Below, in pieces: positions 29,281-37,703 of a stretch of DNA of 64,000 nt (its first letter is position 1; every line of letters begins with the position of its first letter). The notes under the pieces are model-generated. The model had not been told where the DNA came from, did no database searches, and saw nothing but the letters and a program-made list of their open reading frames with translations. The DNA comes from JALZKA01 sp963734015 (lineage in GTDB: Bacteria > Actinomycetota > Thermoleophilia > Solirubrobacterales > 70-9): NCBI GenBank assembly GCA_963734015.1, contig CAVTFG010000012.1, positions 186,001 to 250,000 of the forward strand. Reading direction: 5' to 3'. A program made the translations under genes and the position numbers.

Positions 29281-30837
29281 ATGACAACCACCGAGTCCCA
29301 GCAAGAGCTGTCCGTCTCATCTACCGACGAACTTCGTTCGCGAGCCCGGGGGGCCCTCGAGAACTGCGGTGTCGATCTTTCCTCGCCCGGGACTGGACCG
29401 TCCGTGAGCGCGCGTTCGCCGATCACGGGCGAGGCGTTGTTCGATGTACCCGCCGCAGGCCAGGCGGAGGTGGAGGAGGCAATCGCCGCGACCGGCCGTG
29501 CTTTTCGAGAGTGGCGTGGCGTACCGGCGCCGGTCCGGGGCGCGTTCGTCAAGCGACTGGGCGAGCTGCTGGGTGAACACAAGGCGGACGTCGCCGACCT
29601 GGTCACGATCGAGGCCGGGAAGATCACGTCGGAGTCCCTCGGCGAGGTGCAGGAGGCCATCGATATCTGCGACTTCGCGGTCGGGTTGTCGCGCCAGCTC
29701 GATGGGCGCACGATGCCGTCCGAGCGCCCAGGCCACCGGTTGATGGAGACGTGGCACCCGCTGGGCGTGGTCGGCGTCATCACCGCGTTCAACTTCCCGG
29801 CGGCGGTGTGGGCGTGGAACGCCGCGGTCGCCTTTGTCTGCGGAGACACCATCGTGTGGAAGCCCTCGCCGATGACCCCTCTCACCTCGATGGCGTGCTC
29901 GGCCTTGGTGGATCGCGCCGCTGCGGAGTGCGGCGCGCCGGCAGATGTGCAGCGGCTCGTGATCGCTGACGCTCGCGAGGGCGAGGCGCTGGTTGACAGC
30001 CCCGATGTCGCGCTTGTCAGCGCCACCGGTTCGGAGCGCATGGGGGCGGAGGTCGCGCCACGCGTGGCGGCCCGCATGGGGCGAGTGTTGCTCGAGCTCG
30101 GCGGGAACAACGCGGCGGTCGTGGCACCATCGGCCGATCTCGAGCTCGCCCAGCGGGGAATCGTCTTCGCCGCAGCGGGAACCGCCGGCCAGCGCTGCAC
30201 GACCTTGCGCCGGGTGATCGCTCACGACGACGTCGCCGACGGGCTCGTCGCCGCGCTGCGCGACGTGTTCGGCCGGCTGCCGATCGGCGACCCGAGTGAC
30301 TCCGGCACGTTGGTCGGTCCGCTGATCAACGAGAGGTCGTACCAGGGGATGGTCGCGGCGCTCGAGGAGGCACAGGCCGACGGCGGCGAGCTGATCGTAG
30401 GCGGCGGACGACGTCCGGCTGCCGGCTGCCCGGATGCCTACTACGTCGAGCCCGCGATCGTCCGCATGCCCGCCCAGACGGAGCTCGTGCGTCGCGAGAC
30501 GTTCGCCCCGATCCTCTACGTGATGACCTACCGGGACCTCGAGGACGCGATCGCGCTCCACAACGGCGTTCCCCAAGGACTGTCGTCCAGCATCTTCACC
30601 GGCGATCAACGAGAGGCCGAACGCTTCCTTTCCTCCGAGGGCTCCGACTGCGGGATCGTCAACGTCAACATCGGGACCTCCGGCGCCGAGATCGGCGGCG
30701 CGTTCGGCGGCGAGAAGTCCACCGGAGGAGGCCGCGAGTCCGGCTCGGATGCCTGGCGCGCCTACATGCGCCGGGCAACCAACACCGTCAATTACTCGGA
30801 CGAGCTTCCGCTGGCCCAGGGCGTGGAATTTGGGTGA
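29281..30837 (+). CDS. Aldehyde dehydrogenase, ALDH7 type (2-aminoadipate-6-semialdehyde dehydrogenase)
   Basis: 518 residues. Catalytic Cys is in AGQRCTTLRR (about 306) and the general base Glu in LELGGNNA (about 271). The C-terminal signature INIGTSGAEIGG-like (VNVNIGTSGAEIGG) plus FGGEKSTGGGRESGSD and YMRRATNTVNYS is diagnostic of the ALDH7/antiquitin (AmaB/PCD) group, which oxidises 2-aminoadipate 6-semialdehyde to 2-aminoadipate with NAD(P). It is the middle gene of a three-gene unit, 42 nt before the E1 dehydrogenase. Confidence 0.88.
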   Translation: MTTTESQQELSVSSTDELRSRARGALENCGVDLSSPGTGPSVSARSPITGEALFDVPAAGQAEVEEAIAATGRAFREWRGVPAPVRGAFVKRLGELLGEHKADVADLVTIEAGKITSESLGEVQEAIDICDFAVGLSRQLDGRTMPSERPGHRLMETWHPLGVVGVITAFNFPAAVWAWNAAVAFVCGDTIVWKPSPMTPLTSMACSALVDRAAAECGAPADVQRLVIADAREGEALVDSPDVALVSATGSERMGAEVAPRVAARMGRVLLELGGNNAAVVAPSADLELAQRGIVFAAAGTAGQRCTTLRRVIAHDDVADGLVAALRDVFGRLPIGDPSDSGTLVGPLINERSYQGMVAALEEAQADGGELIVGGGRRPAAGCPDAYYVEPAIVRMPAQTELVRRETFAPILYVMTYRDLEDAIALHNGVPQGLSSSIFTGDQREAERFLSSEGSDCGIVNVNIGTSGAEIGGAFGGEKSTGGGRESGSDAWRAYMRRATNTVNYSDELPLAQGVEFG

Positions 30838-30879
30838 GGTTCGCGCCCTCTTGCTGACGCGTCGGGGATAGAGGCGGTT

Positions 30880-33156
30880 TTGGCGACCGAGACACAGGAG
30901 CAGGTGCTCGAGCGCCACTTCCGCGAGCGGGTGGCCGCGCTCAGCAGCAGTGGGGCTGGCGAGGTGGACCTCGATCAGCCGGTCCGCGACGGCACCCGCC
31001 TGACCGGACGGATGGCCCTCGCGTTGTTCGACGCGATGGTGGCAAGCAGGAATCTCGACCTGGCCGCGCGTTATCTGCGCCAGGAGGGCCCCGGCGTCTA
31101 CACGATCGGATCCGCGGGCCATGAGTCAAACGCAGCGATCGCAGCGGCGCTCAGGCCCACCGATCCGGCGCTCCTCCACTACCGATCGGGCGGGTTCTAC
31201 TGCGCGCGGGCCCAGCAGGTCCCGGGCTCCACCCCGTTGCGGGACATCCTCCTCGGCCTGGTGGCCGCCGCGGATGAGCCGATCTCCGGCGGGCGACACA
31301 AGGTGTTCGGGAACCACGCGCTCGCGGTGATCCCGCAGACCTCGACGGTTGCGTCTCATCTGCCCCGTGCGATGGGGGTCGGGTTCGCGATCGAGCGCGC
31401 GCAGCGGATCGGAGTCAGCCCCGCGTGGCCGGCGGACGCGATCGTGGTCTCGTCATTCGGCGATGCTTCGCTCAACCACTCGACTGCCCTGGGAGCGTTG
31501 AACGCCGCCGAGTACAACGTGCACCAGGGGCTGCGGATGCCGGTGCTGTTCTGCTGCGAGGACAACGGCTTCGGCATCAGCGTCCGCACGCCTCGCGATT
31601 GGGTGAACGAAGCTTGGTCGAATCGGCCACATCTGCGTTATTTCAGCGCCGAGGGGACGGACATCGCAGGCGCGTACGACACGGCCCTGACGGCGGCCGA
31701 ATACGTACGCAGCTCGCGCCGCCCGGCGTTCTTGCACTTGCGATGCGTTCGCTTCCTCGGTCATGCGGGCTCCGACGCCGAGATCGGCTATCGCAGCCGT
31801 GCCGAGATCGGCGAGGACCTCGAGCGCGACCCCCTCGTCCACGCCGCGCGCCTGCTCGCGGAGGCCGGGATCGCCGAGCCCAGCGAGCTACTCGCCAGGT
31901 ACGACGCAGTTGCAGCGGACGTCCGGCGCCTGGCGGACGACGCAGCCGATCAACGGCGGCTGTCGAGCGCATCAGAGGTGATGGTGCCGATCGCTCGACG
32001 ACAGCCGGAAGAGGTCGCATCGGACGTGAGCCGGGCGGCGAGCCCAGACGCGAGGGCGAACGCGTTCGGAGGGAAACTTCCAGAGGACGCAGGCCCGCTG
32101 ACCTTGGCCGAGTCGATCAACGCGACCTTGACCGATGCACTCGCGTCCCGGCCGGAGCTACTGGTGTTCGGCGAGGACGTCGGTCGAAAGGGAGGCGTCT
32201 ACGGCGTTACCCGTGGACTGCAGCGCCGTTTCGGCATCACCCGCGTGTTCGACACGCTTCTCGACGAACAGACGATCCTCGGCGTCGCGCTCGGTTGCGG
32301 CGTCTCCGGCCTGCTTCCGGTTCCCGAGATCCAGTACCTGGCCTACCTGCACAACGCCGAGGATCAGCTCCGAGGCGAGGCCGCGACCTTGCCGTTCTTC
32401 TCAAATGGGCAGTACGCCAACCCGATGGTGTTGCGAATCGCCGGATACGGCTACCAAAAAGGCTTCGGCGGCCATTTCCACAACGACGACGCCGTGGCAG
32501 TCCTCCGAGACATACCCGGGATCATCGTGGCGTCTCCAGCACGACCGGACGACGCGGCCGCCATGCTCCGCGCCTGCCTGGCAGCAGCATCCGCTGACGG
32601 ATCGACGTACGTTTTCCTCGAGCCGATCGCGCTCTACCACACCCGTGATCTGCTCAGCCAGGATGACGGCGGCTGGGCCGCGCCGTATGCCCCACCCAGC
32701 GAATGGTCGGCCGCTCACGCCCCAATTGGCTCGGCACGAGTACACGGCGATGGCAGCGACCTGACGATCGTCACGTTCGCGAACGGCACGTACATGTCGC
32801 TGCGCGTCGCGCAGCGACTCGCCGACGATGGGATCGATGTGCGCGTGGTGGACGTACGCTGGCTTGCGCCACTGCCGATCGCCGACATCCTCCGAGAGGC
32901 CGAGGTGACCGGACGCGTGCTGATCGTGGATGAGACGCGCCGGAGCGGCGGGGTCTCCGAGGGCATCGTGGGCGCGCTCGTGGACGCGAGATTCGAGGGG
33001 AGGATCTCGCGGGTGACGAGCCAGGACTCATTCATTCCACTGGGGGAAGCCGCTGATCACGTCCTGCTGCAGGAGGAGGAGATCGATGCGGCCGCGCGTG
33101 CGCTCGTAGGTGGTCAGGCGACTGGCAGCAGGACTTCGTCACCCACGTCGGCGTGA
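30880..33156 (+). CDS. Fused alpha-beta E1 component, thiamine-diphosphate 2-oxoacid dehydrogenase
   Basis: 758 residues from a TTG start preceded by GAGGCGG. The N-terminal half is E1-alpha (GPGVYTIGSAGHE, a thiamine-diphosphate motif SFGDASLNHST ... CCEDNGFGISV). The C-terminal half is E1-beta (VFGEDVGRKGGVYGVTRGLQ, PEIQYLAYLHNAEDQ, RVDVRWLAPLP-like VVDVRWLAPLP). Fused E1 subunits of this kind belong to the branched-chain/2-oxoacid group. Behind an ALDH7 gene, 2-oxoadipate is the natural candidate substrate (to glutaryl-CoA), but no E2/E3 genes are in the window. Its 3' end overlaps the convergent gene by 43 nt. Confidence 0.85.
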   Translation: MATETQEQVLERHFRERVAALSSSGAGEVDLDQPVRDGTRLTGRMALALFDAMVASRNLDLAARYLRQEGPGVYTIGSAGHESNAAIAAALRPTDPALLHYRSGGFYCARAQQVPGSTPLRDILLGLVAAADEPISGGRHKVFGNHALAVIPQTSTVASHLPRAMGVGFAIERAQRIGVSPAWPADAIVVSSFGDASLNHSTALGALNAAEYNVHQGLRMPVLFCCEDNGFGISVRTPRDWVNEAWSNRPHLRYFSAEGTDIAGAYDTALTAAEYVRSSRRPAFLHLRCVRFLGHAGSDAEIGYRSRAEIGEDLERDPLVHAARLLAEAGIAEPSELLARYDAVAADVRRLADDAADQRRLSSASEVMVPIARRQPEEVASDVSRAASPDARANAFGGKLPEDAGPLTLAESINATLTDALASRPELLVFGEDVGRKGGVYGVTRGLQRRFGITRVFDTLLDEQTILGVALGCGVSGLLPVPEIQYLAYLHNAEDQLRGEAATLPFFSNGQYANPMVLRIAGYGYQKGFGGHFHNDDAVAVLRDIPGIIVASPARPDDAAAMLRACLAAASADGSTYVFLEPIALYHTRDLLSQDDGGWAAPYAPPSEWSAAHAPIGSARVHGDGSDLTIVTFANGTYMSLRVAQRLADDGIDVRVVDVRWLAPLPIADILREAEVTGRVLIVDETRRSGGVSEGIVGALVDARFEGRISRVTSQDSFIPLGEAADHVLLQEEEIDAAARALVGGQATGSRTSSPTSA

Positions 33157-34244
33157 GGCTCGCGCGCCAGCAGCTGACCCGCTGAGGTCGCGAGGAAGGC
33201 GTCTAGCGACACCTCCTCCTGGCGGACGAGGCCCGAGTCCGGCAGCGAGCCCCCGGCGAGCAACTCGACCATCCCCACCGCCCCCGCGGCTGTCGTCCAT
33301 GCGATGGTGGTCCGGGTGGCGCCGGCGACGAGCCGCGGGCGGTACACGCGGACGAACTCCTCACGGGCCCGGCGTCCCCCGTTGCTTCCTTCCGCCGCCG
33401 CGTAGAGGACCACCATGTCGCCCTGGACCGGCGGGTACGCGTCGGCGAGGAGTCGCCCGGCCTCGTGTCGCTGCCGGCCAAGGCCGAGCTCCCGCAGCAT
33501 GAACCGCATCAGGTGGCGGTGACCCGGATACCGGATCGACTTGTAGTCGAGGCTGTCGACGCGCCCGGCGAACGTTTCGCACATCGTCCCGAGGCCGCCA
33601 GAGGTGGTGAACGCCTCGTAGGTCACGCCGTCGATCACGATCGTCTCAAGGTCCGCGAGCGACGGCACCGTTACGAGCTCGCCTCCACGCAGCTGCTCGC
33701 AGTCGTTCAGATACTCGTTGACGATCCCGTCAGGAGACCAGTTGCACGCATAGCCGAGCGCATTGTTCGGGGTGCGCGGAAGGGCGCCCACGCGCAGCTG
33801 AATCCGATCGACGGTCTCAAAGCCGGCCGCGAGCGCAGCGCCGGCGATGCAGATGAACCCTGGAGCGAGACCGCAGCGCGGCACGAAGACCGTGTTCGAG
33901 CTCCGCGCGAGCTCCCTAACCGTGCGCGAGGCGTCGACGTCTTCTGACAGATCCAGGTAATGCGCCCCGGCGGAATGCGCAGCCGTTGCAGTCCGGGCGG
34001 TCAGGTAGTAGGGCAGGCAGCAGATGACCGCGTCGACCTCCGCGAACACCTTCTCGAGCGCAGCGGCATCGCTGACGTCCATGACCGACGCGCGCTCACC
34101 GGCCACCCTGCTCTCGTCGGCGTCGACTTCCCGCACCTCGAACCCGCGCTCGACAAGCATGTCTGCGATCAGCCGGCCGACATTGCCGAGGCCGACGACT
34201 GCGATCCGTTCGACGCGTGAGTGGAGGGCGGGCAGCGAATCCAT
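33114..34244 (-). CDS. Saccharopine dehydrogenase-like oxidoreductase (lysine 6-dehydrogenase candidate)
   Basis: 376 residues from ATG 34244 (MDSLPALHSRVERIAVVGLG), the start nearest the Rossmann motif GLGNVGRLIADML. It continues with VDAVICCLPYYL, GAHYLDLSED and GLAPGFICIAGAAL, the pattern of saccharopine dehydrogenase/lysine 6-dehydrogenase proteins. Lysine 6-dehydrogenase makes 2-aminoadipate semialdehyde, the substrate of the ALDH7 product encoded convergently, so the pairing is biochemically coherent. Saccharopine dehydrogenase or another member of the family remains possible. Confidence 0.75.
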   Translation of the reverse strand: MDSLPALHSRVERIAVVGLGNVGRLIADMLVERGFEVREVDADESRVAGERASVMDVSDAAALEKVFAEVDAVICCLPYYLTARTATAAHSAGAHYLDLSEDVDASRTVRELARSSNTVFVPRCGLAPGFICIAGAALAAGFETVDRIQLRVGALPRTPNNALGYACNWSPDGIVNEYLNDCEQLRGGELVTVPSLADLETIVIDGVTYEAFTTSGGLGTMCETFAGRVDSLDYKSIRYPGHRHLMRFMLRELGLGRQRHEAGRLLADAYPPVQGDMVVLYAAAEGSNGGRRAREEFVRVYRPRLVAGATRTTIAWTTAAGAVGMVELLAGGSLPDSGLVRQEEVSLDAFLATSAGQLLAREPHADVGDEVLLPVA

Positions 34245-34481
34245 GCTTGGAGTGACTTCTAGCAGTGCGCACCATCCGACCGCGGTCCCCGGTGCCAAAG
34301 CGAATGTGATCGGCCTGCTCTGCGACGGCCAAGGACCGGAAGTCAAGGTGCCCGGCCTGAGCGGCCCGCGCGGACTACTGGGAGCTACGTTGCCCATGCT
34401 CCGGGACACACCCGGATTCCCAACCCGCCGGCGGCCTGCGCATGTGCCGCCGGTGGGTGCTTCTCGGCCGAAGCCGCGGCG

Positions 34482-34838
34482 CTAGTCCAGGTCTTCGATC
34501 TCGCCCTGGTATTGGGCCATGCCCCGAGCGATGCCCTCGCCGATCGCGGCGTCGATGAGACCTTGGGAGTCGATGATCAGGTCGGCCCGCGCGATGCGGC
34601 GCTGGAACTCCTCGTCGGCACGTAGCGCGCTGACCTGATCCTCGCTGCCGCGAAGCAGTGCAAAGCCCTGCAAGTCGCCACCGTGGGGCGTCAGCAGTAC
34701 CACCTCGAAGTCCTCGATCTTGCCGTCACCTTGGAGCCCGCCCCAGTATTCGACGCTCTCGTTGAATACCTGGAGGGCCCGCTTTTCGCGTCCGCGCACG
34801 ACTTGGCCCCATCCGATGAATAGTGCAGCGTCAGCCAT
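34482..34838 (-). CDS. Conserved-looking hypothetical protein (dimeric alpha/beta-barrel type?)
   Basis: 118 residues: ALFIGWGQVVRGREKRALQVF, EVVLLTPHGGDLQGFALLRG, EEFQRRIARADLIIDSQGLIDA. The alternation of strands and helices, and the G-W-G-x2-x-R-G-RE start, recall stress-responsive alpha-beta-barrel proteins. A good Shine-Dalgarno (GGAGAGGAG) precedes the ATG. The function is unknown. Confidence 0.6.
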   Translation of the reverse strand: MADAALFIGWGQVVRGREKRALQVFNESVEYWGGLQGDGKIEDFEVVLLTPHGGDLQGFALLRGSEDQVSALRADEEFQRRIARADLIIDSQGLIDAAIGEGIARGMAQYQGEIEDLD

Positions 34839-34874
34839 CCGGCTCTCCTCTCCTAATCGACCTTCTCGACCCTA

Positions 34875-35010
34875 CCCTCCGCCCCGGTACGCGGCAAACG
34901 GATGCGCGAGAACCTCGACGTCTTCGACTTCGAGCTCAGCAACGAGCAGATGGCACACATCGCCGAGCTGGACCCGGGCGCAGCCCATTCGTACCCGGCA
35001 CGGGATCGGA
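34875..35010 (+). pseudogene. C-terminal remnant of an aldo/keto reductase
   Basis: RMRENLDVFDFELSNEQMAH followed by IAELDPGA matches the conserved C-terminal helix region of aldo/keto reductases (R-x-x-EN-x-DVFDFELS-x-E-x-MA-x-I-x-x-LD). Nothing upstream in any frame looks like the (beta/alpha)8 barrel, so only the tail survives. Confidence 0.55.
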
Positions 35011-35097
35011 TCACCCGGTGGAGCGCCTCGGCCTCCTCACCTCCTCCAAGGAGCTATCGCGGTCGCGTGACAGCAGAGGAACTGCTACCCATGGCGC

Positions 35098-35103
35098 TAC
35101 GGT
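35098..35103 (+). promoter_or_regulatory. -10 box TACGGT, leaderless DksA/TraR gene
   Basis: TACGGT ends 6 nt before GTG 35110. Confidence 0.45.
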
Positions 35104-35109
35104 CGAGGT

Positions 35110-35466
35110 GTGCCCGATACCGCCCCCGAGCTGGACCTGAAAGCGATCGAGCACGATCTCCGATCTCGCCTCGCCGAGACGCAGGAGCGGATCGCCGAGC
35201 TGACCAAGCCGCCGGAGGTCAGCGCCGACATCGGCTTCGGCAAGCGCATAGGCGACGGCACCAACGAGGCGGTTTCCCGCTTCACCGAGATCGGCGTCGC
35301 CAACGACCTCCACGCGATCGAGGAACGGATCAAGCGCGCGCTGGAGAAGCTCGAGGACGGCACCTACGGCACGTGTGACGCGTGCGGAGGAAACATCATC
35401 GCGGGCCGCCTACGGGCCGCGCCCGAGAGCGCCCTATGTACTCGGTGCGCCCAAGGTGGGCGCTAG
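35110..35466 (+). CDS. TraR/DksA-type C4 zinc-finger protein
   Basis: 118 residues: an N-terminal coiled coil (KAIEHDLRSRLAETQERIAE), then NEAVSRFTEIGVANDLHAIE, and a C-terminal zinc finger CDACGG...CTRCAQ near 90-115. This is the layout of DksA-like proteins that enter the RNA polymerase secondary channel. The actinobacterial relatives are mostly uncharacterised. GTG start. Confidence 0.85.
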   Translation: MPDTAPELDLKAIEHDLRSRLAETQERIAELTKPPEVSADIGFGKRIGDGTNEAVSRFTEIGVANDLHAIEERIKRALEKLEDGTYGTCDACGGNIIAGRLRAAPESALCTRCAQGGR

Positions 35467-35541
35467 CGCCCCCGCACGGCGCAGGTTCGCGACGTACTGC
35501 TCAAGTGCGTTGGTGGCCTTGCGCCCCCAGGCCGGACGGGA

Positions 35542-35547
35542 GATACT
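35542..35547 (+). promoter_or_regulatory. -10 box GATACT, leaderless methyltransferase gene
   Basis: GATACT ends 6 nt before GTG 35554. Confidence 0.5.
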
Positions 35548-35553
35548 GCCGGC

Positions 35554-36354
35554 GTGTCGCAGGATGAGTACCTGCTGGCCAACCAACGCTCGGAGCTGGA
35601 GCGCCTGCAGCTGCAATCACAGGTGTGGGAGCCCGCCGGGCGGCAGCTCCTTTCGAAGATCGACAGAGGGTCAGGCGGGCGCGCCCTGGACGTTGGCTGC
35701 GGCGCCCTGGGCTGGCTTCGGATTCTCGGCGAGTGGGTCGGCGCCTCCGGCCAGGTCGTAGGCGGGGACATCGACGAGCGCCTGCTCGCAGCGGCTCGTT
35801 CATTTCTCGAGGCAGAAGGAATCTCCAACGTAGAGCTCGTCGTCGATGATCTGTTCAACAGCAAGCTCGAGCCGCACTCCTTCGATCTCGTCCATGCCCG
35901 ATACCTGATCGCTCCGCTCGGCCGCGACCACGAGCAGGTGGCCTCACACCAGCGGTTGGTGCGGCCCGGTGGCTCACTGGTTCTGGAGGAGTGGGATCTG
36001 GGCTCGTGGCACTTCAATCCGCCCGCTCCCGCAGCCGAGCGATTGATCCGATTGCTTTCCGAGATCTTTGCCGACCTGGGCGGCGAGGCGGGCCGCGGAC
36101 TTCCGGAACTACTCCGCGAAATCGGCATTGAGGATCCCGAAATTGACGCGCACGTCGTCGCGCTCAAACCCGGACACCCCTATTTGGGTCTGCCGGTTCA
36201 GTTCAGCGCCGCGCTCGAGTCGCGGCTACTTGAGACTTTGAGCGAGGACGAGCTTGTCTCGCTACGCCGCGAGGCCGAGACCGAGTTGGCCGAGCCGGGC
36301 AGATGGGGCACGACCTTCACCCTGATCCAGAGTTGGGGGATGCTCGAAGCCTGA
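35554..36354 (+). CDS. Class I SAM-dependent methyltransferase
   Basis: 266 residues with motif I LDVGCGALGWLRIL at about 47-60, the acidic end of strand 2 (VVGGDIDERLL), DLVHARYLIAPL (motif IV-like) and RLVRPGGSLVLEEWD (motif V/VI). The C-terminal region contains an all-helical cap (EIFADLGGEAGRGLPELL). The substrate is unknown; small-molecule or lipid methylation is typical. Confidence 0.82.
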   Translation: MSQDEYLLANQRSELERLQLQSQVWEPAGRQLLSKIDRGSGGRALDVGCGALGWLRILGEWVGASGQVVGGDIDERLLAAARSFLEAEGISNVELVVDDLFNSKLEPHSFDLVHARYLIAPLGRDHEQVASHQRLVRPGGSLVLEEWDLGSWHFNPPAPAAERLIRLLSEIFADLGGEAGRGLPELLREIGIEDPEIDAHVVALKPGHPYLGLPVQFSAALESRLLETLSEDELVSLRREAETELAEPGRWGTTFTLIQSWGMLEA

Positions 36355-36447
36355 GACCCCCCTGGTCGCTTCTCATCCAAAGCGCCAGAAATGCATGCGG
36401 CCGGCTATCAGCCGCCCGCGTAAGCGATCACGAAATCCGTGAGTACC

Positions 36448-36465
36448 CGCTTTCAATGCAAAGCG
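36448..36465 (-). repeat. Dispersed repeat, hairpin 2
   Basis: CGCTTTCAATGCAAAGCG, the palindromic half of the two-hairpin repeat in minus orientation; GATATGCG-like flanking bases match the copy at 52128. Confidence 0.65.
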
Positions 36466-36554
36466 CATATCTCAGAGGCGCCCTTTCACGATTGGTTCAT
36501 CGCCGCCACCTAGCGTCGCCCGCGAAGCATTCACGACCCGAATGGAGGCTCGCG

Positions 36555-37331
36555 ATGAAGCTAATAGGCCGAATTTCCATGATCCTCTTCGCGGTGGCAT
36601 GCGTGTACGCCGGAGCGCAGTCGTCCGGCGGGTCGGCAGCGCGGGCCGCGGGCTCACAGAAGCCGGTGCCCTTGAAGGAAGCGAAGCTCAACATCGAGCA
36701 CAACGCGACCGACCGCGACACCGGCTTTCAGGGATTCGTCGACAGCGAGGGCTGGCGGCGCCTCGATGCGCGCGGACCGGACGGACGGGTGCTCAGATTC
36801 CAGGGGCTCGGATCGCTCGGTGAGCTGGGCCTGACCGAGCTCTTCTTCGAGACGGTCGAGCCCGAGAACGCGGACGTGCCGATCCGGCGCATGCTCGCGA
36901 AGCTGCCGGAAGGGCGCTACACGTTCTCCGGGCCCGGACAGGAGAACGGCGAGGCCACCGGGCCGACCGTCGGTAAGGCGTTGCTCACCCACGAGATCCC
37001 GAGGGGGCCGCGATTGGTGTCGCCCGCCGAGGGCGCAACCGTCCCGACCCACGGCGTCGTCGCCGACTGGGAACCGGTGTCGAAGACGATCACCGGCGAT
37101 CCGACGAAGATCATCTCGTACCAGCTGATCATCGAGCAGGACGTCGAGCCCCACCGCCACATGATCGGGACGCTCGGCAGCCTCAGCATGTACCTGCCGC
37201 GCTCGGTCACGGAGAGCGACGTGCCCGACGGCTTCCTCGAGCCGGGCACCGACTACAACTGGGAGGTGCTGGCAATCGAGCGGAGCGGCAACCAGACGCT
37301 GTCGTCCGGCTCGTTCACGACCGAGGGATAG
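36555..37331 (+). CDS. Secreted protein with fibronectin-III-like C-terminus
   Basis: 258 residues; signal peptide MKLIGRISMILFAVACVYAG. The middle has LNIEHNATDRDTGFQGFVDS and GRYTFSG, and the end (SPAEGATVPTHGVVADWEPV ... TDYNWEVLAIERSGNQT) has the spacing of a fibronectin type III module. ATG 36555 is fixed by GGAGG 7-8 nt upstream. Exported; function unknown. A strong terminator follows. Confidence 0.7.
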   Translation: MKLIGRISMILFAVACVYAGAQSSGGSAARAAGSQKPVPLKEAKLNIEHNATDRDTGFQGFVDSEGWRRLDARGPDGRVLRFQGLGSLGELGLTELFFETVEPENADVPIRRMLAKLPEGRYTFSGPGQENGEATGPTVGKALLTHEIPRGPRLVSPAEGATVPTHGVVADWEPVSKTITGDPTKIISYQLIIEQDVEPHRHMIGTLGSLSMYLPRSVTESDVPDGFLEPGTDYNWEVLAIERSGNQTLSSGSFTTEG

Positions 37332-37375
37332 GTCGGCCAAACGCTCATGCGCTTCGGCGCACCGGCCAAACGAAA

Positions 37376-37402
37376 GGAAGCCCGCTCTGTGAGCGGGCTT
37401 CC
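37376..37402. terminator. Strong hairpin terminator
   Basis: GGAAGCCCGCTC-TGT-GAGCGGGCTTCC: a perfect 12-bp stem 45 nt after the secreted-protein stop. The same stem core occurs in the terminator at 54535. Confidence 0.75.
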
Positions 37403-37441
37403 GACGTTTCGCGGGGTCGAGCGACAAGTCAGCCGAAAGTT

Positions 37442-37464
37442 CCGCTTTGCATGGAAAGCAGCAC
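37442..37464 (+). repeat. Dispersed repeat, hairpin 2 only
   Basis: Contains CCGCTTTGCATGGAAAGCAG; hairpin 1 is not recognisable upstream. Confidence 0.65.
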
Positions 37465-37703
37465 TTCTGCTTTTCACGCGAAAGCGCTAGCGCCTCGACG
37501 GTCGGGTGGCGTCCCAGAAGCGCTGTAAATGGCTGCGGTGCTATCAAGGCGACGGCGGAGGTTCCCTCAAGTCCCGCACACCGGCCGGGCGAGTTCTGCC
37601 GATTCGACCTCTGGCAGTCATCGCGGGAGATCGTGGTCGGCTTCGGCCAGACGCTCGTCCCCGGTCGGCTTGACCCAGGCCCGATTGGCGCACAACGCGG
37701 CTG
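37465..37703. other. Non-coding stretch
   Basis: With the terminator and repeat just upstream this makes a 370-nt gap between genes ending at 37331 and 37704. I see no credible gene or RNA in the remainder. Confidence 0.5.

Noticed and set aside
29317..31122. Long minus-strand open frame (601 codons) opposite the aldehyde dehydrogenase and E1 genes
   Set aside because: Antisense shadow of two well-supported plus-strand genes; no recognisable domain.
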